Assembly: GCA_963930645.1 (NCBI GenBank)
Contig: OZ005649.1
Span: 82,518,126 to 82,582,125, forward strand
Length of the DNA stretch: 64,000 nucleotides
Origin: Salticus scenicus
Lineage: Eukaryota; Arthropoda; Arachnida; Araneae; Salticidae
Direction of reading: 5' to 3'
How positions within the stretch are numbered: position 1 is the first letter of the stretch; each line of letters begins with the position of its first letter. Shown piece by piece: positions 20,780 to 31,838 of the stretch. Under the pieces are notes generated by a model. That model saw nothing but the letters and a program-made list of their open reading frames with translations, did not search any database and had not been told where the DNA came from. The translations under genes were made by a program, and so were the position numbers.

Positions 20780-23700
20780 TCAGTCCTGAGTATTAAGTCC
20801 TATAATATCACAACATTTTTCATGTTTATATGCATTTAAACTTTTTGTTAAAATATCTGCAGGTTGTTCATCTGATGAAATATATTTAATGTCTATTAGT
20901 TTATTATTGTAAACTTCTCGCACAAAATGATGACGAATGTCAATGTGCTTAGATCGATTGTGATGAACAGGATTTTTTACTAATCTCAGTGCAGATTGAT
21001 TGTCGCACATGATTGCAGTTGGACTCGATACAATTTCAGGATCCAATTCTTTTAAGAAATTTCTAACATGAATTGTCTCTTTTGCGGATTCAGACAGAGA
21101 CATATATTCAGATTCTGTTGTGGATAGAGCAACGGTTCGCTGCTTTCTAGATTCCCAAGAAATAGGTCCACCGGCATATTTAAAGACGTATCCTGTATAT
21201 GATTTTCTATCATTTATATCCGATGCCCAATCGGCATCAACAAATGCTGTCAATGGTTTATCGTCTCTGTAATACACGATTCCTAAATTTCTAGTGCCAT
21301 TGAGATACCTTAGTATTCTTTTAGCAGCTATCCAGTGAGGTTTTCCTGGATTGTTATTAAACTGACTTAAATAATTTACAGCATGGGTGATATCTGGTCT
21401 AGTAGCAACCGACAGATACATAAGAGAACCAATTAATTGTCTATAAGGAATTTTTGACATATATGATTTCTCTTCTTCTGTATTTGGACACATTTGTTTA
21501 GTTAATTTTACACTGTTATCTAAAGGTGTATTCACCACTCTAGAATCTTCCATATTAAATTTATTTAATAAATCTTCAATGTATTTCTTTTGTGTTATAG
21601 TGATGCTGTCCCTATCTTGATTAAATTCAATGCCTAAGCAATAATGCAGAAGGCCCATATCTTTCATTTTGAAAGATTCTGCTAATTTATTTCTTATATC
21701 AAAATAGTGCTCTTCACTTTTAGTGAGACAAATTAAATCGTCGACATAGACGATTATAATAGCATCAAAAGGATATTTTGAGTAATAGACACATTTGTCG
21801 GAATTCAAAGGGTTAAATTTCATTTTTCTCAGTTTCTCATCTAATTTCTTAAACCACTGTCTTCCTGACTGCTTAAGCCCATACAAAGACTTCTTTAATA
21901 AACACACTTTATTTTCATGTATATCATTTTCAAAAAATTCAGGAAGTTCCATATAAATTTCTTCATGTAACGTTCCGTTAACATATGCCATAATGAAATC
22001 TAACTGGTATGCTGTGAAACCATTCTGGATAGCATACGCGATTGCAGTTCTTATAGAACTTAATCTGGCTACTGGTGAAAAATTTTCCTCAAAATCTATA
22101 CCTTGTTTCTGTGAACACCCTTTGGCAACCAATCTGGCCTTAAATTTTTCAATTTGACCATTTGGTTTAAATTTTGTTTTTAAAACCCATTTACACCCAA
22201 TTACCTTTTTATCTTTTGGTCTATCTACAATTTCCCAAGCGTTTTGCTTAACTAAAGAATCATATTCTAATTTCATCGCGTTCTCCCAATTTTTAGCATA
22301 CTCTCCATTTAACGCGTCGATTACGCTGGGATTAATTTCATTAAATGAGTTATCAGCTAATTGAGAAGTTTCATCTTTATATTTCGTATCTGTAATACAT
22401 TCCTTATGAGAGTTTTGAAAGTTCCAACTTTTACTTTTTTTAGGTCGGCCTGGACCGCGTTTAAAAATAGGATTGTTTTTATCAATCCCTTTCTCTTGTT
22501 TACATTTATCGTGAGCACTCTCCTCCCCTCCACTCACATCTTCTACGTTCCCCCCTTCAGAAAGCGAGCCTTCCCCCCCTTTCCAAAAAGAGAAACTCTC
22601 TCCGTTGCATTCAGGGGGATAGGAAATCGATCCGCTGTTTTCCCCCCTGTCTGCGGTTTGAGTAGGGATAGCAGTTTCATTTTTAATATTACAATCATTG
22701 CATTTATTCTCAGACGGAAAAATTAATTCTAATTGATCAGTAGTAGCTGAATCATTTGTTTGAAACTCGTCTATAAATCGAACATCACGACTTATGACAA
22801 TTTTTCTGGTATCCTTATTCCATAATCTGTAAGCGCGTGATTCATTTGAATAGCCAACGAATATATGTTCGTGTGACCTAGCTTCAAACTTCCCTTTTGA
22901 TTTTTTATTTAGAACAAAACATTTCTGTCCGAAAATTTTAAAATAGTTAACAGTTGGTTTATAACCGAAAAACAATTCAAACGGTGTTTTATTTTCTTTA
23001 ATTCCTTTAGTGGGACACCTGTTTCTAATATATGCAGCGCAATTTACTGCTTCAGCCCAGAATGTATTTGGAAGGTTTGATTGCATTAATAAACACCTCG
23101 CCATTTCGCATAATGTACGATTTTGTCTTTCAATTCTAGAATTTTGCTGAGGGGTCATTGGTGCTGAGAATTCGCGTTTAATACCGCATTCTTCAATATA
23201 TTTATTGAATTCCTCGCCACAATATTCCAATCCATTATCAGTATGCAGTATTTTAATTTTTTTTCCTAATCGATTTTCGACTGCTGCTTTATATCTCCGG
23301 AACGCGTTCTTAGCTTGATCTTTTGTTTTTAGAAAATTTACTTCAATGTAACGAGATTTATCATCCAAAAAAGTAATAAAATAACGTGATCCGCCATGGG
23401 ATTTAACATTTATAGGGCCACATAAATCAGAATAAACTACTTCTAATAATTCATCACTATGAAATTTGTTTTCTTTACAAAATGGTTTCACAGTTTGTTT
23501 AGACCTAATACATACTTTGCAATCTTTTAAGGAATCTTTTTCATTAAAATTTAAATCTCTTAACATATTTTCAGATTTTAATAATTTTAAATCTTTTTCA
23601 TTTAAATGTCCTAATTTTAAATGCCATTTATGAAAGTTGCTTACCTGAGTTGTTGCAGCGATATCCACATGCGGCTGAAAAAAATATAAATCACCTTTTC

Positions 23701-24886
23701 TCGTAGCACTTATAATCAGAGAGCCGTCCTGCTCCGTGATTTTTGCACATTTTTCGGTAAATACAACTCGGCAGTTGTTTGATGTAGCTTTTGATATAGA
23801 CATTAAATTGCATTTCAGTTTTGGAACGCACAAAACATTTGTTAACTTTAAATTGGTTACACCGTGATTACCGGGAACTTTTAATTTGACTGTTCCAACA
23901 CCTGTGATCTCCGCTGTTTCATCTACAGCTAATTTTATAAATGATCCAATTCTAGGTTCGAAATCTATAAACAAATTCTTGTCATGAGCCATATGGGATG
24001 TCGTACCGCTATCGAGACACCACTCGGAATGTTCTTGGAAAGAGTTACTGGCTGCCATCGTGAACTCTGTACTATCTTCAACCATAAAAGATCTATCCTT
24101 GTATTTATTCGATGAAGTGAATTTTCTGTCTGAGATCTTCTTTCTGCATTCTGAGGCTTTATGCCCTACTTTTGAACAGTAATTGCATTTGAAGATTGCA
24201 TAATTTCTTTCGCCATATGTGTTCTTGTTCTGCACAGGCTTTAAGATTTCTCTTTTGTTCTTTTCAGGAAGATTTTTCTTGTGAGTCGTAAAATACGCAT
24301 TTGATGATTCTTGATTCTTTTTATTTTTTCTTGACTCGTATTCTTCCATCATTTTAATTTTCAGAGCTTCAGGCTGCGGCAATTCATCTCTTGCTTCTAT
24401 GGCGCACCTGAAATTTTCATAGCTGTCAGGAATACTGTATAAGAGCAAAATTGATAATAGGTCTTCGGCTACTTCAATGTCCATTTCTTTTAGCTTGTCC
24501 ACTATATCAAAGAAAATATTTAGGTGATCGGACATATTTTCACTGTCAGTCATTTTCTTAAAGAGTAGCTGCTTCAACAGGGTGGCTTTCTTTGCCGGTC
24601 CTCTCGATTCGTAAACTTCTTTTAATTTATTCCATACTTCATTTGAGGTGGTACAATGTTTAATATGACACAACTCACTTGGGGTAATTGCTAGGATTAA
24701 ATCGGCCCTAGCTTTAAGGTCATTTTCGAGCCATTTTTCTTCACCTTCGGCGCCTTCATCGGGCTTAATTTTCGTTCCGTTAGCATAACTCCAGTGATCA
24801 TTTTTGATTAAAACAGCTTCTATCTGCAGCTTCCAGGTGTCAAAATTGTTTTTCGATAACTTTTCTATATTTAATATTTGCGACAT
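20780..24886 (-). CDS. Copia Gag-Pol polyprotein
   Basis: A single 1368-residue frame with all domains in Copia order. Gag-type N terminus (about 1-225) precedes a CX2CX4HX4C zinc knuckle at C234-C247. The aspartic protease has D292-S-G. Integrase shows H422, H427, C456, C459 (zinc site) and D487, D550, E586, with the D-35-E spacing intact. Reverse transcriptase has D963 and the YVDD box at 1047-1050. RNase H has D1217, the ESE at 1258-1260 and D1295, and ends near residue 1340. No stop, frameshift or missing catalytic residue was seen. A GPGRPKK stretch at 811-817 resembles an AT hook, in the variable region between integrase and RT. The ATG at 24886 is the first in frame and lies about 160 bp inside the 5' LTR. 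The polyprotein would be processed in virus-like particles and would catalyse cDNA synthesis and integration. Confidence 0.97.
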   Translation of the reverse strand: MSQILNIEKLSKNNFDTWKLQIEAVLIKNDHWSYANGTKIKPDEGAEGEEKWLENDLKARADLILAITPSELCHIKHCTTSNEVWNKLKEVYESRGPAKKATLLKQLLFKKMTDSENMSDHLNIFFDIVDKLKEMDIEVAEDLLSILLLYSIPDSYENFRCAIEARDELPQPEALKIKMMEEYESRKNKKNQESSNAYFTTHKKNLPEKNKREILKPVQNKNTYGERNYAIFKCNYCSKVGHKASECRKKISDRKFTSSNKYKDRSFMVEDSTEFTMAASNSFQEHSEWCLDSGTTSHMAHDKNLFIDFEPRIGSFIKLAVDETAEITGVGTVKLKVPGNHGVTNLKLTNVLCVPKLKCNLMSISKATSNNCRVVFTEKCAKITEQDGSLIISATRKGDLYFFQPHVDIAATTQVSNFHKWHLKLGHLNEKDLKLLKSENMLRDLNFNEKDSLKDCKVCIRSKQTVKPFCKENKFHSDELLEVVYSDLCGPINVKSHGGSRYFITFLDDKSRYIEVNFLKTKDQAKNAFRRYKAAVENRLGKKIKILHTDNGLEYCGEEFNKYIEECGIKREFSAPMTPQQNSRIERQNRTLCEMARCLLMQSNLPNTFWAEAVNCAAYIRNRCPTKGIKENKTPFELFFGYKPTVNYFKIFGQKCFVLNKKSKGKFEARSHEHIFVGYSNESRAYRLWNKDTRKIVISRDVRFIDEFQTNDSATTDQLELIFPSENKCNDCNIKNETAIPTQTADRGENSGSISYPPECNGESFSFWKGGEGSLSEGGNVEDVSGGEESAHDKCKQEKGIDKNNPIFKRGPGRPKKSKSWNFQNSHKECITDTKYKDETSQLADNSFNEINPSVIDALNGEYAKNWENAMKLEYDSLVKQNAWEIVDRPKDKKVIGCKWVLKTKFKPNGQIEKFKARLVAKGCSQKQGIDFEENFSPVARLSSIRTAIAYAIQNGFTAYQLDFIMAYVNGTLHEEIYMELPEFFENDIHENKVCLLKKSLYGLKQSGRQWFKKLDEKLRKMKFNPLNSDKCVYYSKYPFDAIIIVYVDDLICLTKSEEHYFDIRNKLAESFKMKDMGLLHYCLGIEFNQDRDSITITQKKYIEDLLNKFNMEDSRVVNTPLDNSVKLTKQMCPNTEEEKSYMSKIPYRQLIGSLMYLSVATRPDITHAVNYLSQFNNNPGKPHWIAAKRILRYLNGTRNLGIVYYRDDKPLTAFVDADWASDINDRKSYTGYVFKYAGGPISWESRKQRTVALSTTESEYMSLSESAKETIHVRNFLKELDPEIVSSPTAIMCDNQSALRLVKNPVHHNRSKHIDIRHHFVREVYNNKLIDIKYISSDEQPADILTKSLNAYKHEKCCDIIGLNTQD

Positions 24887-25031
24887 ATTTAATCAGCTAT
24901 AGTAGCTTCTTTATAAAAATAGAATCAAAAATACTTTCGATTTCAGCCCTTAGGCTTAACAGTAAGTCGCACTTTCGTTTTAACGAATAATAATTTAAAT
25001 TTTTAAAAAGTCCGCAGTAAGATGCGTGTCT

Positions 25032-25046
25032 CTGGGCCCATAACCA
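25032..25046 (-). promoter_or_regulatory. Copia primer-binding site (initiator Met tRNA fragment)
   Basis: The plus strand reads CTGGGCCCATAACCA, one base from the 5' LTR. CTGGGCCCATAACC is the anticodon stem-loop sequence of eukaryotic initiator methionine tRNA, with CAT as the anticodon. Copia elements are known to prime from an internal fragment of this tRNA, so the minus strand here is the expected primer-binding site. Confidence 0.9.
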
Positions 25047-25047
25047 T

Positions 25048-25317
25048 TGTTGGTATAAATGGGACCACAGAGTGAAAAGCAGAGTCTTTTGAACAATCAC
25101 AACATTTAATAATATATAGAAAAGTAGAATAACATAATGCTGGCATTTCTTGCCGCACGCTTAGTAAAGCTTTCTCGTACAGACTCTTATAAACATCTCT
25201 CTCTCAGGGAGCGAAGATGCGCCGTTGATTACGTAATACAGTTACGTCACATCTGACGTCATGACAGGTGTTCGCTGGTTAACAGCTGATATGAGAAACA
25301 TGCATTGAAATCCTTCA
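25048..25317 (-). repeat. Copia 5' LTR
   Basis: 270 bp, apparently identical to the 3' LTR. It should contain the promoter for the minus-strand transcript. A precise TATA box was not assigned. Confidence 0.95.
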
Positions 25318-25974
25318 TTACATGTATATAAAGTTTCTCTTGCCGGAAAATTTTTTTAGGTTTCTACTTCTTTAGGTCACTTTTATATCTTCTAATCATA
25401 TTATCTCCAAAAAATGCATGTAATAAGTGTAATATTGGGTAATGGAAGTCGTGTGGTTGTTTCACACCAGATTTTTATAGATATTTTTTGTGTAACTCAT
25501 GAGGTTCTTTTATATTCTCACTTAATAGTTACAATTTGGATTTCATTAAGATTTTTTAAATTTTTATTTTGTGAATATCATAAAACTAACAGATTTTTTT
25601 TTATTTTTTATTTATTTATTTATTTATTTGAGAGGGGTGGGGTGGGGTGGGGGTGTTATGGAACAGCTTTAGTATCGGATCCCTTTGCCAAAATTTGAAA
25701 TTTGACACCGAAAAGTAGCTCGGACGTTTTTCGCTAAGGTCTTTAGTTACACAATTGCGATAGCCACTTCAATTCATCGTCAAAATGGCAAAAAATATTT
25801 AAAGACGCCGAAGGGGTCTCATATTAAAGCTATGTCTTTTGTATATGCATTTCTCTTTCCATTTTACACCTTTGCTCAGTTCATTCATTGATTTCAGAAT
25901 TCTGTAAACACTACTTCAACCTGGGCAACGCCGGGCAGACCTGCTGGTCGTAACATATATAATAACCATTTTTT

Positions 25975-26991
25975 ACTTCCATTACCCTACTACCGTAGGT
26001 AATGGAAGTATTGTATTCGGTCTGAAAATTCGATATCGGGTTTTCACCTGATTTACACGTTTTAAGGTCTCCTGAATCCAAAAAAGTGGTTTTTGGCAAT
26101 TGGTCAGTGTGTATGTATGTGTGTGTGTATGTATGTGGAGAATCTTCTGGCTATTATAGCTCAGAAACTAATAAAGATAGAGCTACGAAACTTTAGAATT
26201 CAAATACGTCTGGCGTACAGATGAAATTTCCAAATTTTGGTGAGAATTGAAAAACCGGAAGTGGGACATCGGAAACAGGAAGTTGGACCGTAAGTCCGTA
26301 TCTCAAAAACGGCTCTAACGATTTTCTTCAAACTTGCTGTATAAACACTCTATTAGATGTCCTTTCGAATGATATAGTTGGTTAGTTCAAGAAAATTGAT
26401 AGGCGTCCTGTATAAATAGCTCAATTTCAGGCCTCCCAAGGGCATTCCTTTAAAAACGGTTGTACGGATTTTTTTCAAATTCGCCATTTTAACTCAATTT
26501 TAAATATGCTTTTGTATGTAATTATTGTTTTCCTGTCAATAATTGAGTTTAACCGGAAATGGGACATCGGAAACTGGAAATGGGACCGTAAGTCCGTATC
26601 TCAAAAACGGCTCTAACGATTTTCTTCAAATTTGCTATATAAACACTCTATCAGATATCCTTTCGAATGATATAGTTGGTTAGTTCATGAAAATTGATAG
26701 GCGTCCTGTATAAATAGCTCAATTTCAGGCCTCGCAAAGGCGTTCCTTTAAAAACGGTTGTACGGATTTTTTTCAAACTTGCCATTTTAACTCACTTTTA
26801 AATATGCTTTTGTATGTAATTATTGTTTTCCGGTCAATAATTGATTATTTGTGAAAGTTGGTATCTCAAAAACGGCTCTAACGATTTTCTTTTTTGGTCA
26901 CTTTTATGTTTTCTGATCACATTATCTCTCAAAAATGCATATAATACATGTAATAGCGGGTAATGGAAGTCGTGTGGTTGTTTCACACCAG
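25975..26991 (+). mobile_element. Hairpin-ended repeat, group B, unit 3
   Basis: Begins ACTTCCATTACCC and ends GGTAATGGAAGTCGTGTGG with CACACCAG at about 26984-26991. It is almost identical to unit 2 up to about 26768 and then diverges, retaining an additional TTCAAACTTGCCATTTTAAC segment that is also present in the middle of unit 1. Confidence 0.82.
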
Positions 26992-28223
26992 ATTTTTGTT
27001 TTTAAACTACGTCAAAAATATTCAAATATAGTACACTGTTCGTCTTCATTCTTAGACTGTAATAATATGCTTATATTAATGTAGGAAAAGCACAGTTGTG
27101 TGTTGTCACACCATATTACTTCATTTTCCTTTCATCTGATAGCAAAGTTACACTTTCAAGTAAGATTATGTTACAGATGATTTTGAGAGCAAAAATAGTT
27201 AATATATCATGTGAAACAAAAGATGTTAGCTTAAAAAATAAATAAAGAAAAAAAGAAAAAAGATTATTAAAAAAGAAAGAAAGAAAGAAAAGAAAAATGT
27301 GAAACATCTGAGCAGTTTTTTTTTTTTTTCTTTTTTCTTCAAAAATTTCAGTGTCTTTGTAGGATACAGCGCCTGTAGAGAATTCTATCCGAGGTGAAAA
27401 GTGTGTAACCCTACGATCAGTGTTTATTTAAGATTTCTTGTCTGTAGGAGGGGAGGGCAGTTTACACATTCGTGGAGGCACTATTTAAATAGTGCTTTTT
27501 TTTTTTTAATCTCCGTCTAAAAAAATTGGGGGTTTATAAGTTATAGCTATTGTCTGTCTATGGCAGTGTATCTCCCAAACAAATAGATCGATTAAAATGA
27601 GTTTTTTTTTTTTTTTTTTTTAAAAATTAGAAAGCTGATTCAATTGGGATGGTTCTCAGCTATGTTTGAGGAAAATGTTTGATAGACTTTTTTTTTTTTT
27701 TTAAATAATTGATTAAAATGTAATTTTTTAATGTAAATATTGTAAGTGTTTTATTATATTTTGCCAAGTCCAGGAAAACTACTGAGGAATGATAATTATT
27801 TTCTCATACCCTACGATAAAGTACTTCAACGCTGATTGTTTACTATAATTGTGTAGTGCATTTTGAGGTATCTTGTATATGAATATCAAGAGGTTGAGAT
27901 AGCTGCAACCTCTTCACTCAAGAATATATATCTAATAAAATTGTTTCTAAAACTATTTTGAACTGTTTTTAAAGTCCGCTCATATACAATCTCGTTTCTT
28001 AATCTATAATATGCCTTTATAGTATTCGAATGCAGGGTAAGAGACAGTCGTGTTAGTGACACACCAGATAATCTTAAATTATCTGTGACAAAATTTATAA
28101 CAGTTATTTTCTTTTTCCATGATTGATGATCTGTCTAGCTACGATAATAAAAATGAGTAAATTGCTGTGAAAATGATGAAATATTGAAAAAATAATCCGT
28201 TATTAAAATAAAAAATAAATAAA
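26992..28223 (+). repeat. Decayed hairpin-ended repeat fragments
   Basis: No gene. A 3' end of the hairpin type lies at 27081-27117 (GTGTG, TTGT, CACAC then CATATT at 27098-27117). Another group A 3' end is at 28033-28072 (GGGTAAGAGACAGTCGTG ... CACACCAGAT). The stretch 27740-27830 resembles 39130-39200 (CCAAGTCCAGGAAAACTACT versus CATGTCCAGGAAAGCTGCT). The remainder is low complexity, with poly-T near 27318, 27489, 27601 and 27689. Confidence 0.6.
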
Positions 28224-28605
28224 TTTTCATGATGGGTATCTTTGAAAAGAGCTCACCAATACCTTTAAAATGAATGGTTGAACCATTGATCTGCGATAAT
28301 TTAAAACAAAGTTATCAATTTTTTTTCACTTTTAACAAAAATAAATAAATAAATAAATAAATTAAAATAAATAAAATAAATAAATAAAAATTATTATTAT
28401 TATTTTTTTCCTTAATATAATATCGAGAATAAAATGAACTTTTTTTTCGATATTTAGTGTTATACTACTACTCTAATATGGAAATCGTACTACATTATCA
28501 TGGAAGATAATTTTATTAAATAATGATTTTAATAAATTATTTTTAATGAGTGAATTTGCATAGGAAAATATAGAAGAAAGTCATATGGTGGCCACAACAT
28601 TCTAG
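28224..28605 (+). mobile_element. Hairpin-ended repeat, group C, 3' part
   Basis: Starts within the block TTTTCATGATGGGTATCTTT shared with group A interiors and ends TAGAAGAAAGTCATATGGTG with GCCACAACATTCTAG. The 5' part is missing. It includes an (AATA)n run at about 28341-28390. Confidence 0.7.
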
Positions 28606-28891
28606 TTTTGTTTGTTTTTGATGGCTCTCTTAAATTTTTCTTTATTTTATTACTGTCATTTTCCATGTAATGACTATTTTTCTTTGTCAATCGCAGCATA
28701 GAAGAACATATAAAATCTATTTGTCATGCTAAATAATTTCCCCTTCAAAATGTGTAAATTGCAATTTTACATATACATGAAATGCAATACCACATATATA
28801 ATAAAGTTTAAAACATATCATGTATAATCTTAAATATTCTGTAGATATTTAATCAACATATTTTTTCTTTGCAAATGATTTTTTCTCCTAT

Positions 28892-28926
<35 letters not shown>

Positions 28927-29228
28927 AAGTTACTCTATAAATTAATTGATTACAAATGGCTAAAATCTCTCGAAAAATAGTACATTTTATCCCTATTGCA
29001 GATGATTAATTGATAAATGATAAGGAAAAGCAGATGATATAATTTATTATTGCTTATAGCCATGATTTTATCCGTGATTCCCATGCAAGCATTTCAACTG
29101 AATAAAACAATGGAAAAGAATAATTTAACGGGCAAACTTATATCACAGTCACAACTATGTAGTAAAAAAAAAAAAAAAAAAGAAAGAAAGAAAGAAAGAA
29201 AAAAAAAATTACCAACTAAAACTTATTA
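28606..29228. other. AT-rich intergenic stretch
   Basis: It holds poly-A at about 28897-28923 and a poly-A plus (GAAA)n tract at about 29164-29209. No gene or repeat copy was recognised. Confidence 0.5.
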
Positions 29229-29813
29229 CCTTCTCTTACCCATAAGGTAGAGAAAGTATTGTTTTTGGGTCAAATTTTCGAACGCGAGATTTTGTTATAT
29301 TTACACGTTTTGAGGTGCCCTGAATACGAAAATCATGTTTTTAGCAAATGGTCTGTGTGTGTGTGTGTCTGTCTGTTATCAGCATATCTCAAAAAGAAAT
29401 TATGGCAGAAAGTTCAAACTTGGTATTCTAAATGTGTATCACATAGGGATGCTACAGTAAGCTTTTCGTTAAGATCAAGCAAATGGTTCGTGTACAGGGA
29501 CAATCAAGAGAATTTCAAAACATTACGTCTATGGGGGAAATTGCAGGTAAGAAAAGTTTAACGTCTATAGATTGCACATAAACCAAATGAAACGAATATA
29601 TATTTTTTGTAATAAAGATAGTTAACTGGGAAAACTTTTTTTGTGTATGTAGGAGCCTCGCCTCCCCCTGGGGGGGGGAAGTCCCCCCTCGAGGGGAGTA
29701 AATTTTTATGATGGGTATCTTCCAAAAGAGCTCTCTAATACCTTTAAAACGAATGGTTGAACCATCGATCTGCGATAATTTAGAACAAAGTTATCGATTT
29801 TTTTTACTTTTAA

Positions 29814-29845
<32 letters not shown>

Positions 29846-30253
29846 AGAAAAAAAATCGTATTTTTTTTTTTAAATATTGAGAATACAATGGACTTTTTTT
29901 TAAATATTTGGTGTTATACTACTTCTCCAATTTGGAAATCGTCTGGATTATCATAAAAAATAATTTTTTTAAATAACAATTTTAATAAATTATTTTATAA
30001 AAACAGAATTATTTTTTAATAACCGAATTTAATTCTATATAAATGTAGGTGCATTAATGAAACGGGGGGTTGAGGGGGCGGTAGCCCCCCTCACACAGAA
30101 CTAATTATCATATAAAACTCTTCAGAAGCCTTATATGAATTGTTTAACACAGGCTTACATAACAGTACTCGTTATCTTACCTTTTAATCTGCAACCTGTA
30201 TTTATAGTAATAAATTTCAGGTTAAGAGAAAGTCGTGTGAGTGACACACCAGA
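29229..30253 (+). mobile_element. Hairpin-ended repeat, group A, complete single copy
   Basis: Begins CCTTCTCTTACCCATAAGG and GTAGAGAAAGTATTG. It has a TGTG microsatellite at 29354-29368 and the conserved phrase TACACGTTTTGAGG near 29302. It also has the C/G-run block at 29660-29697 and a second at 30062-30090. It ends GTTAAGAGAAAGTCGTGTG with a perfect GTGTG/CACAC hairpin (30235-30249) and CAGATTATT. It is about 1025 bp and the best reference copy in the window. No protein is encoded. Confidence 0.87.
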
Positions 30254-31329
30254 TTATTTATTTCATTTTCATACGCGCTTTTTATTTCCTAATTCAGAAT
30301 TATTAAAAAAAAAAAAAATTCGATGCTGTCTGTTTCGAAACTGATTATTATAATTATTATTTTTTTTTTACTTTTTTACTTTCAAAAAAAAAAAAAAAAA
30401 AAAAAAAAAAGAAAGAAAGAAAGAAAAGAAAGATTTTGATGAAATTCTGGCAAAAGCAGAATTTAGTTTAGTACGGTGGACTATTAGTTTTTTTTTTTTT
30501 TTTTTAAATTATACATTACTTTCAAATTATTCAATTATATTTTCGATAAATTTTCGATTCCGATAAATGTCCAACTATCGTAAAACTGGTGTCGTAAAAA
30601 TCCGTAGATTGAGACTAATAGTTCTCAGTCCTAAAAAAAAAAAAAGTTAAAATACTAAATAATTAAAATCGTGAACATTGTTTAAACATAAAACAACTTA
30701 GCATTTTCCCCGTAGAAAAATCAAGTTGCATCGATCCTTGACATTACATTGTATTTAATAAGTGACGAGAAGGAAATATACTCTTAAAAATACATTAAAA
30801 CAATGGAGGAGACGCAAATGTGCCTTGAAAAGAAATTGAAAATAGCTTACGGACGCAGGCCTTCACTATTAAGTCTTAAAAATAGTAACCATTGATTGAT
30901 ACGTCGTGGAGAAATGTCAATTCTGATTTAAAAGCCTTTGTCGCTTTCAAATTATTACGTTGCTAAACTTTGATATTTCCTTTACTTACAACAAGTGTGT
31001 ATTTGATAAATTCTTATTAGCATGTCATAACACAAAGAATGTAAGAGAATCTTTTATTAGAAACGTCCAACTTCTTCGAAGCTGTCAGAATTTAAAATAT
31101 TTATAAATCTTTTTCTGGCGCACAAAATAAATAAATAAATTTATATAGTATTTTATTTATTGTTTTAAAGTAATGTCAAGGATACACGTGTTGCAAAGCA
31201 CGCTTGAAATGTGAAAATGTGAATTATGCAGTGTAACATATAGAAATGAGGGAAGAAAAAACATGTCACACGTAAATACAAGTTAAAATAAAATGCACCG
31301 AAAAAATTTTAGAGAATGATGAATAAAAA
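30254..31329. other. AT-rich intergenic stretch
   Basis: No gene was recognised. Long poly-A/(GAAA)n runs lie at about 30386-30433 and poly-T at about 30489-30505. Confidence 0.5.
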
Positions 31330-31442
31330 CTAGTATGATGTGGTTATAATACCACAAAATTTTCTTCTATGTTTCCTTATACAAATGCAGGTAGTGTAGA
31401 CAAAGCAGTCACCACTGCAGTTTACATCGTAAAAACAAAAAG

Positions 31443-31475
<33 letters not shown>

Positions 31476-31680
31476 TAGTGTTTTTTTTTTTTTTTTTTTT
31501 TTTTTTAATGAAAAAATTCGATAACCTTGTTTTAACTGTCAAGGACACATAAATCAGCCATTTTAACTAGTCTTAAAAGTGTTCACCAACTCGACTTAAA
31601 AGTATCGACGAGTTCTTTCAAAAAATATTCCTGTTGAAAATTTACACCTGCAATGGGAGTGAGTGGGTGATGCGTTTAAA
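31330..31680 (-). mobile_element. Hairpin-ended repeat, group C, 3' part
   Basis: Read on the minus strand it ends with ACCACATCATACTAG after a hairpin whose stem TGTGGT/ACCACA (31339-31344 with 31351-31356) is perfect. The interior holds an adjacent poly-A and poly-T pair at about 31442-31506, which can itself fold. The 5' half is absent. Confidence 0.72.
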
Positions 31681-31739
31681 TATACAAAAAAAAAAAAAAA
31701 AAAAAAAAGAAAGAAAGAAAGAAAAAGAAAAGAAAGAAA

Positions 31740-31807
31740 ACTAGTATGTTGTGGCCACCACAAGACTTTCTTCTATATTTTCCTATACATATTCAATCAG
31801 TAACAAT

Positions 31808-31838
<31 letters not shown>

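Larger units (their letters stand above)
20264..25322 (-). mobile_element. Complete Copia-type LTR retrotransposon
   Basis: The element proper is 20269-25317 (5049 bp), flanked by an exact 5-bp duplication TTACA (20264-20268 and 25318-25322). The two 270-bp LTRs (20269-20538 and 25048-25317) appear identical base for base, and each has TG...CA ends. Between them are a primer-binding site, one uninterrupted 1368-codon gag-pol frame and a polypurine tract. Identical LTRs and an intact frame point to a very recent insertion that may still be mobile. Transcription runs on the minus strand. Confidence 0.97.
19420..25470 (+). mobile_element. Hairpin-ended repeat, group B, unit 2, split by Copia
   Basis: The 5' part is 19420-20268 and the 3' part 25323-25470. 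The inserted Copia element duplicated TTACA. Joined across the insertion, the structure matches unit 1 in order and length, ending in the same GGTAATGGAAGTCGTGTGG hairpin. Confidence 0.85.
17917..26991 (+). repeat. Tandem 1.5-kb units of group B repeat, interrupted by Copia
   Basis: Three units start with ACTTCCATTACCCTACTACC at 17917, 19420 and 25975. The first spacing is 1503 bp. The second is 6555 bp, which becomes about 1501 bp once the Copia insertion and one 5-bp duplication are subtracted. The block 18765-20213 is nearly identical to 25318-26768, showing that the duplication preceded the Copia insertion. Each unit is one hairpin-ended group B element of about 1 kb plus a spacer of about 0.5 kb. 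Confidence 0.9.

Noticed and set aside
22361..22726. 121-codon plus-strand frame
   Set aside because: It lies antisense to the variable linker of the Copia pol gene and has no recognisable domain.
31442..31506. A-run/T-run inverted pair as a terminator or structured RNA
   Set aside because: Poly-A and poly-T runs are abundant throughout the window. This pair sits within a group C repeat and has no other supporting signal.
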